Assembly (NCBI RefSeq): GCF_030063365.1
Contig: NZ_JASISY010000014.1
Location: forward strand, 38,130-102,129
DNA length: 64,000 nt
Direction: 5' to 3'
Source: Cryobacterium sp. PH29-G1
GTDB lineage: Bacteria; Actinomycetota; Actinomycetes; Actinomycetales; Microbacteriaceae
The notes under the pieces are model-generated. The model did no database searches and was not told the DNA's origin. It was given only the letters and a program-made list of their open reading frames with translations. Positions within the stretch are counted from its first letter, which is position 1, and each line of letters starts with the position of its first letter. The position numbers and the translations under genes were made by a program. Of this stretch, positions 26,717 through 36,153 are shown in pieces.

Positions 26717-26878
26717 ACCAAACACTCCCATCGAACGTCACGTTCATCAAACTTTTCACAGATCTCACCAGCTCCAAAACGACACGCCAAAACCCAAAGC
26801 AAGTAGACACACCTCTTGCACTAATAGTGTCTGGAGAAGATTCAGGCATTAACCTGTCTGGAGGGAGGTGATTTCGCC
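26717..26878. other. Candidate origin of transfer
   Basis: The region between the accessory and relaxase genes contains CACTA-A-TAGTG (26819-26829) and a wider inverted pair AGACAC (26805-26810) / GTGTCT (26827-26832). A hairpin directly followed by TGTCT resembles R388 oriT, where MOBF relaxase nicks after a hairpin and TATTGTCT. GGAGGGAGGTGA (26859-26870) is the relaxase ribosome site. Confidence 0.5.
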
Positions 26879-29800
26879 ATGATGACCGTGCACGTTCTTC
26901 ACGCCGGCGATGGGTACACCTACCTGACCCGCCAGGTCGCGGCGGGGGACCATTCCGTGCGCCGCGGTGAGGATCTCACCGAGTATTACACCGCCGAGGG
27001 CAACCCGGTCGGGCAATGGGTCGGCTCGGGCCTGGTCAACCTTGGCGTCTCTGGCGCGGTCTCTGAAGAGCAGATGCAGGCGCTGTTCGGCGACGGTTTG
27101 CACCCCGATGCAGAGTCCGCCAGTCGGGCCGCCGTCGCCGGGGGAGCGACCCCGGAAGACGCCGTGCAGGCATCCCGGCTGGGCCGCCGGTTCCCGCGCA
27201 TCCAAGCGATCGCGGACGGCTGGGATGACGCCGTCGCCGACGCGTACACCGAGTTCACGGCCACGAACGGGCGCAGTCCCGAACCCGGCGTCGAGCGGGA
27301 TCTGATCCGCTGGAACATCGCTGCCGACCGGGTAGCAGCCACGTTGAAACGGGCGGCAACGGATGCCGAAGTGGCCACCCATCTCTCACAAATGGGCAAG
27401 GCGCCCAGGCAGCCCGTCGCCGGATACGACCTAGTGTTCACGCCGGTGAAAAGCGTGTCTGTGCTCTGGGCACTCGGCGATCTGGACACCTCGGAGCAGG
27501 TGCGCGAGGCCCACAACGCCGCCTGGCAGGCCACCGTTTCCTGGCTCGAAACCGAGGCCGGTGTTACGCGCGTTGGTGCCGGCGGGGTCGCGCAGGTCGA
27601 CACCCACGGGTTCGTTGCCACCGCGTTCGAACACCGCGATTCCCGCACTGGTGACCCCAACCTGCACACCCACGTTGCCGTGTCGACGAAGGTGCAGGGC
27701 CTCGATGGGAAGTGGCGTTCGTTGGACGGACGGGTGCTGCACGCGCTCGGCGTTGCGGCATCCGAACGTTACAACACCCTTGTTGAGCAGGAGGTCCGGA
27801 ACCGCCTCGGAGTGACTTTCGTGGACGAGACGCGCGGCCGGAACAAGCGCAGCGTGCGCGAGATCGCCGGCATCAGCCGGGAGCTGCGTGACTCGTTCTC
27901 CTCCCGTCGCGCGGCCATTGAAGATGCCTACGAAACCCTGGTGCAGGAGTACGTGGCCAAGCATGGCCGCACCCCGCCGAAGTCGGTGCAGTTGAGCCTC
28001 GCGCAGCGTGCAACCTTGGAAACCCGCGAGGGTAAGAGCGCTCCGAAGAGCCTGACGCGGCAGCGCGCGGAGTGGCGGCTGGCCGCGGTCAGGATCATCG
28101 GCGAGGTCGCCGTAGACACGATCGGAACTACGGTCCGGCAACGACAGCAGCTGTCGGCGCAGGACCAGACCCTTGCAGCGTTGAGTATCGACGAGCTCGC
28201 CGATCGGGTGCTGCACACGGTCGAAGACAGCCGGGCAATCTGGCGGCGGTCGCATGTTGCAGCGGAGGCGCAACGCATCGCCCGGACCTTCGCGAACGTG
28301 AGCCCTGGCGTCGACGCGCAGCAGATCGCAGAGGGTGTCGCGCAGGCCGTTATGGCGCGCGTGATTGCCGTCACCGCGACGACACTCAACCCGGTCCCCG
28401 AGGCTTTGCAGCGCCAAGACGGCGAGTCCGTTTACCGTGTGCACGGGACGGAACGGTTCACCTCGGAGCGGATCCTCGCGATTGAGGACAGCCTGATCGA
28501 CGCGGCCCGCACCGTCGCTGGCTTCGCCGTCGAGCCGGCCATCTTCGCCACCACGGTGGAGACTCTGAACGCCGCGAGCTCGTACCCGTTGGATGCTTCG
28601 CAGGTGGAGCTGGCCCGCCGTTTCGCATCCGGCGGCCGTCTCCTCGAGGTCGGGATCGGACCGGCAGGGACCGGCAAGACCACCGCGATGCGCGCGTTCG
28701 CGCGTGCCGTGGAAGCGGGCGGTGGCCGAGTTTTGGCGTTGGCACCGACGGCGGCTGCGTCGACGGTGCTAGCCGAAGAAATCAAGGTGGAAGCGGAGAC
28801 GGCGCACAAGCTCGTCGACGTGCACCGAAATGGGTCGCCGGAGCAGCAGGAGTCGGATCAGTACCGGATCGACAGCAGCACGGTACTTCTCATCGATGAG
28901 GCCGGTATGGCCTCGACTCCGTTGCTGGCAGACGTGTTGGAGCTCGCCCAGCTGCACGGGGCCGCGATTCGCCTCCTCGGGGATCCGGCGCAACTGGCCG
29001 CGGTCGAGTCCGGGGGAGCCCTGCGCCTGATCCAGCAGCGCGTGGGCGCCAGCTACCTCGACCAGGTGCACCGCTTCCTCGACACCGAGGAAGCGGCGGT
29101 GTCCCTGCTGCTGCGTGATGGAGCCAGCAGTTCCCTGGACTTCTATGTCACAGCGGATCGCACGCGGGGCGGCATCCGCCAGAGCATGCTGGAAGAGATC
29201 TATGTGGCGTGGGCCGCGGATCGCGCCGATCACCGGCACTCGATCATGGTCGCGGGAACCAACGAAGAGGTTGCCGCGCTGAACGCGCGTGCCCGCCTGG
29301 ACCTGATCGGCCAGGGTGCTGTCGGGAAGAGCGGGGCGTTGCTGCACGACGGGAACAAGGCCGGCCTGAACGACGTGATCGTGACGCGGCAGAACGACCG
29401 CAAGCTGCGCTCCAACCAGGGCAAGGACTTTGTCGCGAACGGTGACCTCTGGACGATCCTGGGCGACGAGGGCGGCGACCTGAAGGTGAAGAGCCTTCGG
29501 CACGGGGGAGTGCTGACCCTGCCGGCCGAATACGTGGCCGCGCACGTGGAGCTCGGCTATGCAGCCACGATCAATCGGGTGCAGGGCATGACCGTGGACA
29601 CGTCCCACATTCTTGTGGACCCGCAGTCGACGTCACGGGAGCAGCTGTACGTGGCGGCGACCCGCGGGCGTGAGTCCAACCGGATGTATGCGGTCGTGGA
29701 GGAGACCCTTGAGGTGGATGCGCACGCTCCCGACCACCTGCGCACCTCGATCATCGATGCGCTCACCGCGGTGCTCGCGCGCGAGGGCACCGAGCGGTCC

Positions 29801-30688
29801 GCGACCGAGGAGATCCAACGGGAACAGGATGCCGCAGCGAGCCTCTCGACATTGCTGCCTGCCTACGAGGATGCTCTCGCGCGGGTCTACGATCCGGACC
29901 AGATCGGGCGGATGGAAGCGGTCGTCCGCAATGTGCTCGACGCGGGCATCGCCGATCGCGTCGTCAACGACGAGGCGTGGACGCACCTTGCGAGACGGCT
30001 CGCGGTACACGAGGCTCGCGGCGCCGACGTGCGCGCGCGGCTGGCCGCGGCCGTTCGGGCCGAGGACACCGGGCTCGACTCGAGCATCGAATCGTTCGCG
30101 ATGATCTACCATCACCGCATCGGAGCGCCCGTGGCTGCGACGGGCGAAAGCGCGTTGCCGACATGGGTGGCCCCGCCGACTGCCGGAGCAGCCGGTGACA
30201 ACCGCCAGGTCCACGACTGGCTGCACGCCCAGGCCGATCTAATCCGGGATCGAACGACGGCGCTCGTCGACGCTGTGGCAGCGGCGCCGGAACCGTGGAG
30301 TGCGACACTTCGACCCCAGCCCGATGATGCCTCCTTGCAGAGAGCGTGGCGGCGTGACCTCGGCAACGTGCTCGCCTTCCGCGACCTGAACCAGATCACG
30401 GATACCGAGTCGCCGCTTGGTGCCATTCGTCCCGACGACGATGCCTATGCGGCGGCGGCGGTATCCCTCGAGCGCCTTCGCGTGACGGAGGACCAGTCGG
30501 CAACCGAGGCAAGGCATCGAACCGCGGAGCTTCGCCAACGTCTGTCCGGAACGAGCGATGCAGCAGGTGCCGGTGGCCTCGCCGAACGTGTCCGGCGGAT
30601 TCGCGCCCGAGCAATCGACTCGCCGGATCAGCAGCCCGAGGCTCACAGTCCCCTCAACCACGGTCGCGACCATCGGCCCAAAATGTGA
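26879..30688 (+). CDS. traA: MOBF-type conjugative relaxase-helicase (TraA/TrwC-like)
   Basis: A 1269-residue relaxase. The N-terminal TrwC domain has the tandem catalytic tyrosines (Tyr36-Tyr37 in TEYYTAEGN) and the three-histidine metal site His252, His263, His265 (NLHTHVAVSTK). FTPVKSVSVLWAL (~187) is also typical. The helicase half has Walker A GPAGTGKT (~593-600), LLIDEAGM (~670), GDPAQLAAVESGG (~700) and the RecD-like C-terminal motifs INRVQGMT and YVAATRGRE (~900-940). The last ~300 residues are helical. It nicks at oriT and unwinds the transferred strand, docking with the coupling protein encoded at 33-35 kb. A second ATG directly after the first makes the start uncertain by one codon. 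Confidence 0.93.
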   Translation: MMTVHVLHAGDGYTYLTRQVAAGDHSVRRGEDLTEYYTAEGNPVGQWVGSGLVNLGVSGAVSEEQMQALFGDGLHPDAESASRAAVAGGATPEDAVQASRLGRRFPRIQAIADGWDDAVADAYTEFTATNGRSPEPGVERDLIRWNIAADRVAATLKRAATDAEVATHLSQMGKAPRQPVAGYDLVFTPVKSVSVLWALGDLDTSEQVREAHNAAWQATVSWLETEAGVTRVGAGGVAQVDTHGFVATAFEHRDSRTGDPNLHTHVAVSTKVQGLDGKWRSLDGRVLHALGVAASERYNTLVEQEVRNRLGVTFVDETRGRNKRSVREIAGISRELRDSFSSRRAAIEDAYETLVQEYVAKHGRTPPKSVQLSLAQRATLETREGKSAPKSLTRQRAEWRLAAVRIIGEVAVDTIGTTVRQRQQLSAQDQTLAALSIDELADRVLHTVEDSRAIWRRSHVAAEAQRIARTFANVSPGVDAQQIAEGVAQAVMARVIAVTATTLNPVPEALQRQDGESVYRVHGTERFTSERILAIEDSLIDAARTVAGFAVEPAIFATTVETLNAASSYPLDASQVELARRFASGGRLLEVGIGPAGTGKTTAMRAFARAVEAGGGRVLALAPTAAASTVLAEEIKVEAETAHKLVDVHRNGSPEQQESDQYRIDSSTVLLIDEAGMASTPLLADVLELAQLHGAAIRLLGDPAQLAAVESGGALRLIQQRVGASYLDQVHRFLDTEEAAVSLLLRDGASSSLDFYVTADRTRGGIRQSMLEEIYVAWAADRADHRHSIMVAGTNEEVAALNARARLDLIGQGAVGKSGALLHDGNKAGLNDVIVTRQNDRKLRSNQGKDFVANGDLWTILGDEGGDLKVKSLRHGGVLTLPAEYVAAHVELGYAATINRVQGMTVDTSHILVDPQSTSREQLYVAATRGRESNRMYAVVEETLEVDAHAPDHLRTSIIDALTAVLAREGTERSATEEIQREQDAAASLSTLLPAYEDALARVYDPDQIGRMEAVVRNVLDAGIADRVVNDEAWTHLARRLAVHEARGADVRARLAAAVRAEDTGLDSSIESFAMIYHHRIGAPVAATGESALPTWVAPPTAGAAGDNRQVHDWLHAQADLIRDRTTALVDAVAAAPEPWSATLRPQPDDASLQRAWRRDLGNVLAFRDLNQITDTESPLGAIRPDDDAYAAAAVSLERLRVTEDQSATEARHRTAELRQRLSGTSDAAGAGGLAERVRRIRARAIDSPDQQPEAHSPLNHGRDHRPKM

Positions 30689-30926
30689 ACGTGGGACTAC
30701 GCGATCAACGGTCTGTTTGGCGCACAACGCAACGAGCCGGAGGCAGGACCAAGGGTTGTAAAACAACGGTTAAAAGTGACAGCAGCTGCAAGCGTCCAAC
30801 CGCTCCGGTTGCGGATCGTAAGAGACATCCCCCTTTGGGGCGTACCAGCCCGAAGATTCGAAGGAACGTTGCTGCCTAGACTCAAATTTAGACACATAAT
30901 ATGGCGTGTTCGACCAGGGAGATGTT

Positions 30927-31835
30927 TTGGCGGGAACGAAGTTTCGCACGGTTTATTTCTATGAACCAATCATGATCGACCAGAACGAGAAGGTGAAGAC
31001 CTTACCTACGGCCTTCTGGACCGATCTCCATTCGCTCGTTGCCGGACTAACCGAGAAGAAGCGTCAGGTTATCTTTTTTGGTCGAGATATCGAGGGAGAA
31101 GCCAGAACGGAGATCAGTCCAGCTACCGACTACTTTTACCTCGATCGCCGACGGCCAGGCCAGGATTGGCCCGATGCCAAAGGAACCGATGGCGCACACG
31201 GGACTCTGGCCTCGAAGGGAGTCGTAGCTTCGCTACACGAACCTGCTTATCTGCTCCCGGTCAGTAGCACTCCCTATTTTGCAATGATGAGGTCATCAGC
31301 AGGACCTACAACCTCAGCTATCGCCCGTTGGCTTAACATCGTTCTCGATCTAGAGAAAGTCGGTGATCGCCTCGAACTTCGTGCTGTAACCCGGGGAGAC
31401 CAGATGGCTCGCCTGGGCAAGGCCCAGTCCGCAACGAAGCTGCACATCAAGATCCTGCCGGGGGCCATGCAGAGTGAGGAACCTCAAGGACGGTTTGGAA
31501 AAGCTCTCAAGGAAGCGCAGAGCGTTTCCTACGGCTCTGTGTCGGTAGACATGACCATCAGCTACGGGAACGTTGAACCTGACGATGCCGGAGGGCAAGA
31601 ACTCATTCGAGACGTCAAGGAACTGTTAAACGCTTCAACAACCTTCAGGAAAGCCGAAGCGACGGTTATCGTTGAGAACGAAGAGGGCGAACTCGTTCGA
31701 GACAAGATCGACTTCTTGAGGGACCGGATAACGGTGCGACAGCAAATTGGCGCGGACGCGGATGAAGAACCAACACCAACTGTTGTGCTGGATGCAATGT
31801 TCGAGGCGATTCGCGAATTTCGACAAGAACTGTAG
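30927..31835 (+). CDS. Protein of unknown function, first of a two-gene unit
   Basis: About 302 residues, soluble. The TTG at 30927 has AGGGAGA 4-10 nt upstream and gives MAGTKFRTVYFYEPIM; GTG at 30906 is an alternative without a ribosome site. The first ~110 residues have alternating strands and aromatic motifs (RTVYFYEP, FFGRDIEGEARTEIS, DYFYLDRRRPG). I do not recognise a family with confidence; it may belong to one of the uncharacterised DUFs found near defence genes. Codon GC3 is visibly lower than in the flanking transfer genes, suggesting separate acquisition. The next gene starts 14 nt after the stop and encodes a membrane protein, so a soluble sensor with membrane effector is a possible arrangement. 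Confidence 0.7.
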   Translation: MAGTKFRTVYFYEPIMIDQNEKVKTLPTAFWTDLHSLVAGLTEKKRQVIFFGRDIEGEARTEISPATDYFYLDRRRPGQDWPDAKGTDGAHGTLASKGVVASLHEPAYLLPVSSTPYFAMMRSSAGPTTSAIARWLNIVLDLEKVGDRLELRAVTRGDQMARLGKAQSATKLHIKILPGAMQSEEPQGRFGKALKEAQSVSYGSVSVDMTISYGNVEPDDAGGQELIRDVKELLNASTTFRKAEATVIVENEEGELVRDKIDFLRDRITVRQQIGADADEEPTPTVVLDAMFEAIREFRQEL

Positions 31836-31849
31836 CTTGGGAGGTCGCA

Positions 31850-32404
31850 GTGAAGCCGAGGCATTTCTGGGCCTTTGTTCGTGATCAACCGTTCTGGGTA
31901 GACGCAATCCTGACGGTAATCGTGGCCGCACAATTCGCGGCCACCCTCCTTGGCTACATTCCCAACATTGGTTCGGGTTTGATCGACAGAGCAGATCAGG
32001 GTCCAGTTCAGGCGCTATATCTTGCTCTGCTTGGTCCTGCTGCCATCGTCGCAGGCTTTGCGGGCGTTGTCGTCGTGTTTGGCCTGACTGCAAATGGGGA
32101 CCGATTCCAAAAATTTCGCGCGGATGCTGGCCCGGCACTGACACGGACATGGGTCGCAAGCACGCTGTCAGGATTTGAAGCAGTCGTCCTTGGCCTTACC
32201 GCGGCCGTGCTCAGCGTAGTCGGCGTTCCGTGGTTGGCGCCCTCATTCTTCGAGCTAGCACTCTTGGTACTCATTCACGGTGCACTCAGACTCGTTTGGA
32301 TATTGAGCGCGCTGATTGGAATCGTGCGCGCTGAGGACATTACCAACACCGACGCCACAAACGTTTACTCGATGGACAAGCTGTTCCATCGAAACGCAGG
32401 CTAG
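31850..32404 (+). CDS. Four-helix membrane protein, second of a two-gene unit
   Basis: A 184-residue integral membrane protein starting at GTG with GGGAGGT 4 nt upstream of the spacer. Hydrophobic segments lie at ~18-40, ~60-82, ~110-130 and ~135-158. Small charged loops connect them (NGDRFQKFRADAGPALTRTW). No signal peptide or enzymatic motif is visible. It follows the unknown soluble protein by 14 nt, so both are one transcript. A small membrane protein paired with a soluble partner between transfer genes resembles abortive-infection pairs or an entry-exclusion function; neither can be shown from sequence. Confidence 0.7.
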   Translation: MKPRHFWAFVRDQPFWVDAILTVIVAAQFAATLLGYIPNIGSGLIDRADQGPVQALYLALLGPAAIVAGFAGVVVVFGLTANGDRFQKFRADAGPALTRTWVASTLSGFEAVVLGLTAAVLSVVGVPWLAPSFFELALLVLIHGALRLVWILSALIGIVRAEDITNTDATNVYSMDKLFHRNAG

Positions 32405-32415
32405 GGCGTGCGTGC

Positions 32416-32440
32416 CGCGCGCGAGAATAATGGGCGCGCG
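32416..32440. terminator. GC-rich hairpin between convergent units
   Basis: CGCGCGC (32416-32422) pairs with GCGCGCG (32434-32440) across an 11-nt loop, 12 nt after the membrane-protein stop. No T-tract follows. It lies between the plus-strand pair and the end of the minus-strand transfer operon, so a bidirectional terminator role is plausible. Confidence 0.35.
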
Positions 32441-32558
32441 CCCCGGTCGAGATAGAGTGCGGAAGCGTTGACGAGGACCTAAACGTTAGCGCCAGCATCG
32501 TGATCGTGGATGTGCGGCAACTCGCCGACGGTGCGCGACGTCATCCAGGGCTGTCACT

Positions 32559-33071
32559 TCAAGCATTCAAATCGACGCATCGCAGGTACTCGTCGGTCAC
32601 ACTGAATGTGCCGGGGCCGGCATGGGGTTCGCGGTGGTCGTCGCGGTCGCGGCAGCCCGCCATCCCGGCGCGGAGTTTCAGGGAGTCGAGGGTAGGCCAG
32701 AGGGCGCGCTGGTGCCAGTCGACCAGGGCAGAGGATGCTTTGGCCGACCGAGTGTCATAGGCCGCGCGGTGCGCGACCATGAGGGCGGTCAGCTCCTCGA
32801 CGGCGATTGGATGCCGATACCAGCAGGCCGGCAGTCGATAGCTGGGATCGGCCAGATTGGTGAGATACCGGCCGTCGAGCCAGGTCACAAACTTCCCGAG
32901 CTCCTCCCAGAGCTTCACAGCCTGATCGCGCGGCAGCGTCGCCCAATAGTAGGGACCACCGGCGGCGCGGAGCTCGTACATGTCGAACAGATCCGGCAGG
33001 ATCGTCTCGACGTTCACCAGCCGGGCGTCGAGACCCTCGATGCTCATCGGGTCGAGCTCATCCTCGCTCAT
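32559..33071 (-). CDS. DUF4913-like conjugation-associated protein
   Basis: A 170-residue soluble protein with two acid-rich, tryptophan-containing stretches: LRAAGGPYYWATLPRDQAVK and LWEELGKFVTWLDGRY (~35-70), then CWYRHPIAVEELTALMVAHR (~84-103). These match my memory of DUF4913, a family found just downstream of coupling-protein genes in actinobacterial conjugation clusters. It overlaps the coupling-protein stop by 4 nt. Function unknown. It is the last gene of the long transfer operon. Confidence 0.75.
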   Translation of the reverse strand: MSEDELDPMSIEGLDARLVNVETILPDLFDMYELRAAGGPYYWATLPRDQAVKLWEELGKFVTWLDGRYLTNLADPSYRLPACWYRHPIAVEELTALMVAHRAAYDTRSAKASSALVDWHQRALWPTLDSLKLRAGMAGCRDRDDHREPHAGPGTFSVTDEYLRCVDLNA

Positions 33072-34789
33072 GCGGTAATCCCCTCAAGGCGCAGCGACCA
33101 GTTCTGCGACTCGCGCAGCTCGTCGGCATCCGGGCGGGTCCACCAGGGGGTGAGCTGCACGACAGCTTCCTTCTCCCGATAAAGCAAGAGCGCTTTCCCT
33201 TCGGGTATCTTGCGGATGTCTTCCACCTTCATCCGTCGTTCCTCACGTTCGCTGGTAGACGTGGAAGACGTATCCCGTCCGGTGCCGCGCTGCACGGACG
33301 TGCTGGTCTGCACGGTGTGGTGGGTGCCGATCAGCCGGGAGATTTTCTCCAGGAATGACTCGTCGGCGAGGCCACCGAAGATGATTTTCGCGGCCGACGA
33401 TTCGAAGATCGTGGTGGCCGCTTCGGGGCCCCACTTGCCGACGAGCTGGGACATCGACTGGGCGAAGATCCAGGTGTGCAGGCCGCGGCCGCCGCCGTCG
33501 CTCATCAGGTTCGGTAGCTGCGGCAACGGCGACACGTTAGCGACCTCATCGAGCACGAGAGTCATGGCCGTGGGCAGACGGCCGCTTGTTGTGTGCTGGG
33601 ACACGGTCTTGGCCTCCTCGATGATCGCGGAGACCAGCGCGGTGATGATCGGCGCGGTCGAGGATTCGCGGGAATCATCGACCAGGCAGTAGACGGTGTC
33701 GGTGGAGAGCACGAAGTCCTGCGCCCGGAACGGGGCCACGGGTTCCGTGTCGTCGCCGTCGTCCGTGGGCCGGGCCGGGCAGAGCAGGTCGAGCACACGG
33801 GCATCCGTCAACGATGCGGTGATGCGGGAGAGGGTGGTTTTGGTGTTGCCGATGGTTTCGGGGGCATCTTCTCGGCACCACTGATCCAGTTCGCGGGCCC
33901 AGATTGCCCCGTTAGGCGAGAGGTCGCGGAGAATCGCGGACGGTTCGTGATCGTTGAAATCCTGTGCCCACCGCACGACGTCGCGCATGTCTCCGCCAGG
34001 GATCAGTGCGGCGGCGTGCAGGAGCGACCGGAGGATGATCTTCACCCCTTCGACGAAGTGAGCGGAGTCCTTCATCCCGGCGGATCCGGCGGGCCGGGCG
34101 TTGACGATCGCGGCCGCCCGGGACTGGGCGGCGTCGGGCCGATCGCAGCCGGCGACCATATCCCAACGGGCCTTGTCCGGCCAGCGGGTGATGCCGTCGA
34201 AGTCGAACACGAAGACATGACCGAGCTCGCTGCGCTTCTTCACGGTGACTCGGAAGACATCCGCCTTCGTCGAGGTGGCCACGACCGCGCCGGCCGCGTC
34301 GACGATGCGCCCGATCGCGAGGTACGCGCTCTTGCCGGCGCGCGGCGGGGCGATCGTGCAGGACGTGTCTTCTTCGCGGATGGTGACGGGCTTCCCGTCG
34401 AGGTGGGCGAACGGGGCGACCGCGGGAACGCCGTGACCGGTGACGCGCTTCCGCAGCTCAGCGCCGGTCGAGAGCTCGGCCTTCTGAACTGTCTTCCGGC
34501 GGTCCCACAGGATGAAAGAACCGCCGAGAACTATGCCGATCAGAACCGTCCAGGCTCCGACCCAGATGCCGAGAAGCTTCAGGTCGGGCGCGGTCAGCCC
34601 GCGCTGACGGAAGCCATCGTCGTTCCCGGTCATGGTCATGACCAGCGCCTGCAGGGTTTGGTCGAGGCGGAGCGCCCCGATCCCGGTCCCGGCGCAAAGG
34701 AAAGAGAGGTGCACGATCAGGACCATTGCCAGGATGATGCCGAGCAACGGCCACGGCGGCTGGTTCTGCTGACCAGAGCGGGCCATCAT
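33068..34789 (-). CDS. Type IV coupling protein (TraD/VirD4-like ATPase)
   Basis: A 573-residue protein with two N-terminal membrane helices (~14-34 and ~74-95) and a cytoplasmic ATPase. Walker A is APPRAGKSAYL (148-158), Walker B is LVLDEVANVSPLPQL (~400-414), and QSMSQLVGKWG with SSAAKIIFGGL are the conserved motifs of TraG/VirD4 coupling proteins (TraM-recognition domain). It brings the relaxase-DNA complex to the secretion channel. Start: the ATG at 34789 overlaps the upstream stop (TGATG); a second ATG follows directly. Arginine-rich in-frame sequence further upstream belongs to the overlap and is not needed. Confidence 0.9.
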   Translation of the reverse strand: MMARSGQQNQPPWPLLGIILAMVLIVHLSFLCAGTGIGALRLDQTLQALVMTMTGNDDGFRQRGLTAPDLKLLGIWVGAWTVLIGIVLGGSFILWDRRKTVQKAELSTGAELRKRVTGHGVPAVAPFAHLDGKPVTIREEDTSCTIAPPRAGKSAYLAIGRIVDAAGAVVATSTKADVFRVTVKKRSELGHVFVFDFDGITRWPDKARWDMVAGCDRPDAAQSRAAAIVNARPAGSAGMKDSAHFVEGVKIILRSLLHAAALIPGGDMRDVVRWAQDFNDHEPSAILRDLSPNGAIWARELDQWCREDAPETIGNTKTTLSRITASLTDARVLDLLCPARPTDDGDDTEPVAPFRAQDFVLSTDTVYCLVDDSRESSTAPIITALVSAIIEEAKTVSQHTTSGRLPTAMTLVLDEVANVSPLPQLPNLMSDGGGRGLHTWIFAQSMSQLVGKWGPEAATTIFESSAAKIIFGGLADESFLEKISRLIGTHHTVQTSTSVQRGTGRDTSSTSTSEREERRMKVEDIRKIPEGKALLLYREKEAVVQLTPWWTRPDADELRESQNWSLRLEGITA

Positions 34790-36153
34790 CAGAGCCCGTC
34801 GGCGACGGCCGCACTGGCGCGAAGCCACGCGGCGCGCGTCGCCGGCCGCACCGCGTCATAGCGAAGCGCACCCCCGTGCAGCGCCCGATCGAACGGGATC
34901 GTCACCGCCATCCGGGCCAGCCCGGTGAAATCGTCGGCGACCCGTTTCGCATCGGCAATTGTGCTGTTGCGTTCCGATTGCAGCACGACCACAACGGCAT
35001 TGCGGGCCAAGGCGGCCGAATGCTCATCGCGCTCCGACAGCGCCTCCAGCAGGAGCGCACCGGATTCGGCGGACTCCCCCAAGGCGGTGGTGGCCACGAC
35101 GAGCTGGTCGGTGTGGTCGATCATCCGTAGCCACCGAGGCGCGGACTCATCGTTGCCGGAATCGAAGAACACCAGACGAAAATACTTCGCGGCCACCTCG
35201 TGCAGAGCATCGAAGTCGTCCTGGGTGATGCGCTGCTTTGTCGCCAGCAGCTCAGGGTTCGAGCGCAGCACGTCGTACTTGTCGCTGGTCTGGTGGTGCA
35301 CGAACCGTGCCAGATCGGAAATCTGCGCGGAGGGCGACAGCAACCTCACGGTGTCCGGGAGGAGATCCTGCACGGTGGCGTCGTGGGGGCCCTTCTCGGT
35401 GCGCCAACCCAGGGTTCCACGGGTGTCGTTGTTGTCCCACGCCAGCACACCGGCACCACCGTGCCGGGCGAAGACCGCCGTGAGCATGGCCGTCGTGAGC
35501 GTCTTACCGACACCGCCCTTGCCGTTGACCACGGAAATCTTGCGCGGCCCGGGCCAATGCTGGCTGACGGCCTGCACGTGTCGACGACGTTCGCGTTCCA
35601 GAACGGATGCCGGCACCTGCAGCCCGGTCGTGCGTGCGAGCAACCCACGCCATCCGTTGGTCGCCGCCGGCTCGCGGCGCTCATCGATAATGAAGGATGC
35701 GCGTGCCGCCTTGCGGGTCGGCAGCTCCTCCCCCGAGTCTTCCGCGGTCTCACTCGCCTCCGCGGTAGGAGCGTCGTGGAGGGACGAAACGGCCGCAGCC
35801 GCAGCCGGCTCGGAGAGGTGGGCGGACAGCTGCTCCGCCGGAAGGGAGGGCGGCTGGATCTTCTGGGAGACCGGTGCAGTTTCCTCCGCCGGCGGAAGAG
35901 GTTCGTCTTCTCGAAGGTGGCCGTCGGGGCTCGCCACGAGACGCCACCGACCGGTGTGGTCGTGCACCTCAAGGCGCACGTCCGTGCCGAGGCCGCTGGC
36001 GAGCTTAACTACGCGGCTCATGATCTTGGTGCGCAGCTCGGCAGAGGTTGACGCGGTGAGTGTCTCGGGGTTGCCGAGAACGTTCAGCTCCACGGTCATG
36101 TCGGTGACGACGGCGCGCACCTCGGGAAGAGGAACGGTGGTGGTGATGCTCAT
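34789..36153 (-). CDS. ParA/MinD-like ATPase within the transfer operon
   Basis: A 454-residue protein. The first ~210 residues are a small N-terminal strand-helix domain followed by a Pro/Ala/Glu-rich linker; the C-terminal half is a ParA/MinD-like ATPase with NGKGGVGKTLT (~213-223), AWDNNDTRGTLGW (Walker A') and LVFFDSGND (Walker B, ~330). It resembles the EspI/SCO-type ATPases that accompany secretion systems rather than the plasmid ParA at 8.5 kb. Overlaps its neighbours by 1 and 4 nt. It may position the conjugation machine or recruit substrate; this is inference. Confidence 0.8.
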   Translation of the reverse strand: MSITTTVPLPEVRAVVTDMTVELNVLGNPETLTASTSAELRTKIMSRVVKLASGLGTDVRLEVHDHTGRWRLVASPDGHLREDEPLPPAEETAPVSQKIQPPSLPAEQLSAHLSEPAAAAAVSSLHDAPTAEASETAEDSGEELPTRKAARASFIIDERREPAATNGWRGLLARTTGLQVPASVLERERRRHVQAVSQHWPGPRKISVVNGKGGVGKTLTTAMLTAVFARHGGAGVLAWDNNDTRGTLGWRTEKGPHDATVQDLLPDTVRLLSPSAQISDLARFVHHQTSDKYDVLRSNPELLATKQRITQDDFDALHEVAAKYFRLVFFDSGNDESAPRWLRMIDHTDQLVVATTALGESAESGALLLEALSERDEHSAALARNAVVVVLQSERNSTIADAKRVADDFTGLARMAVTIPFDRALHGGALRYDAVRPATRAAWLRASAAVADGL

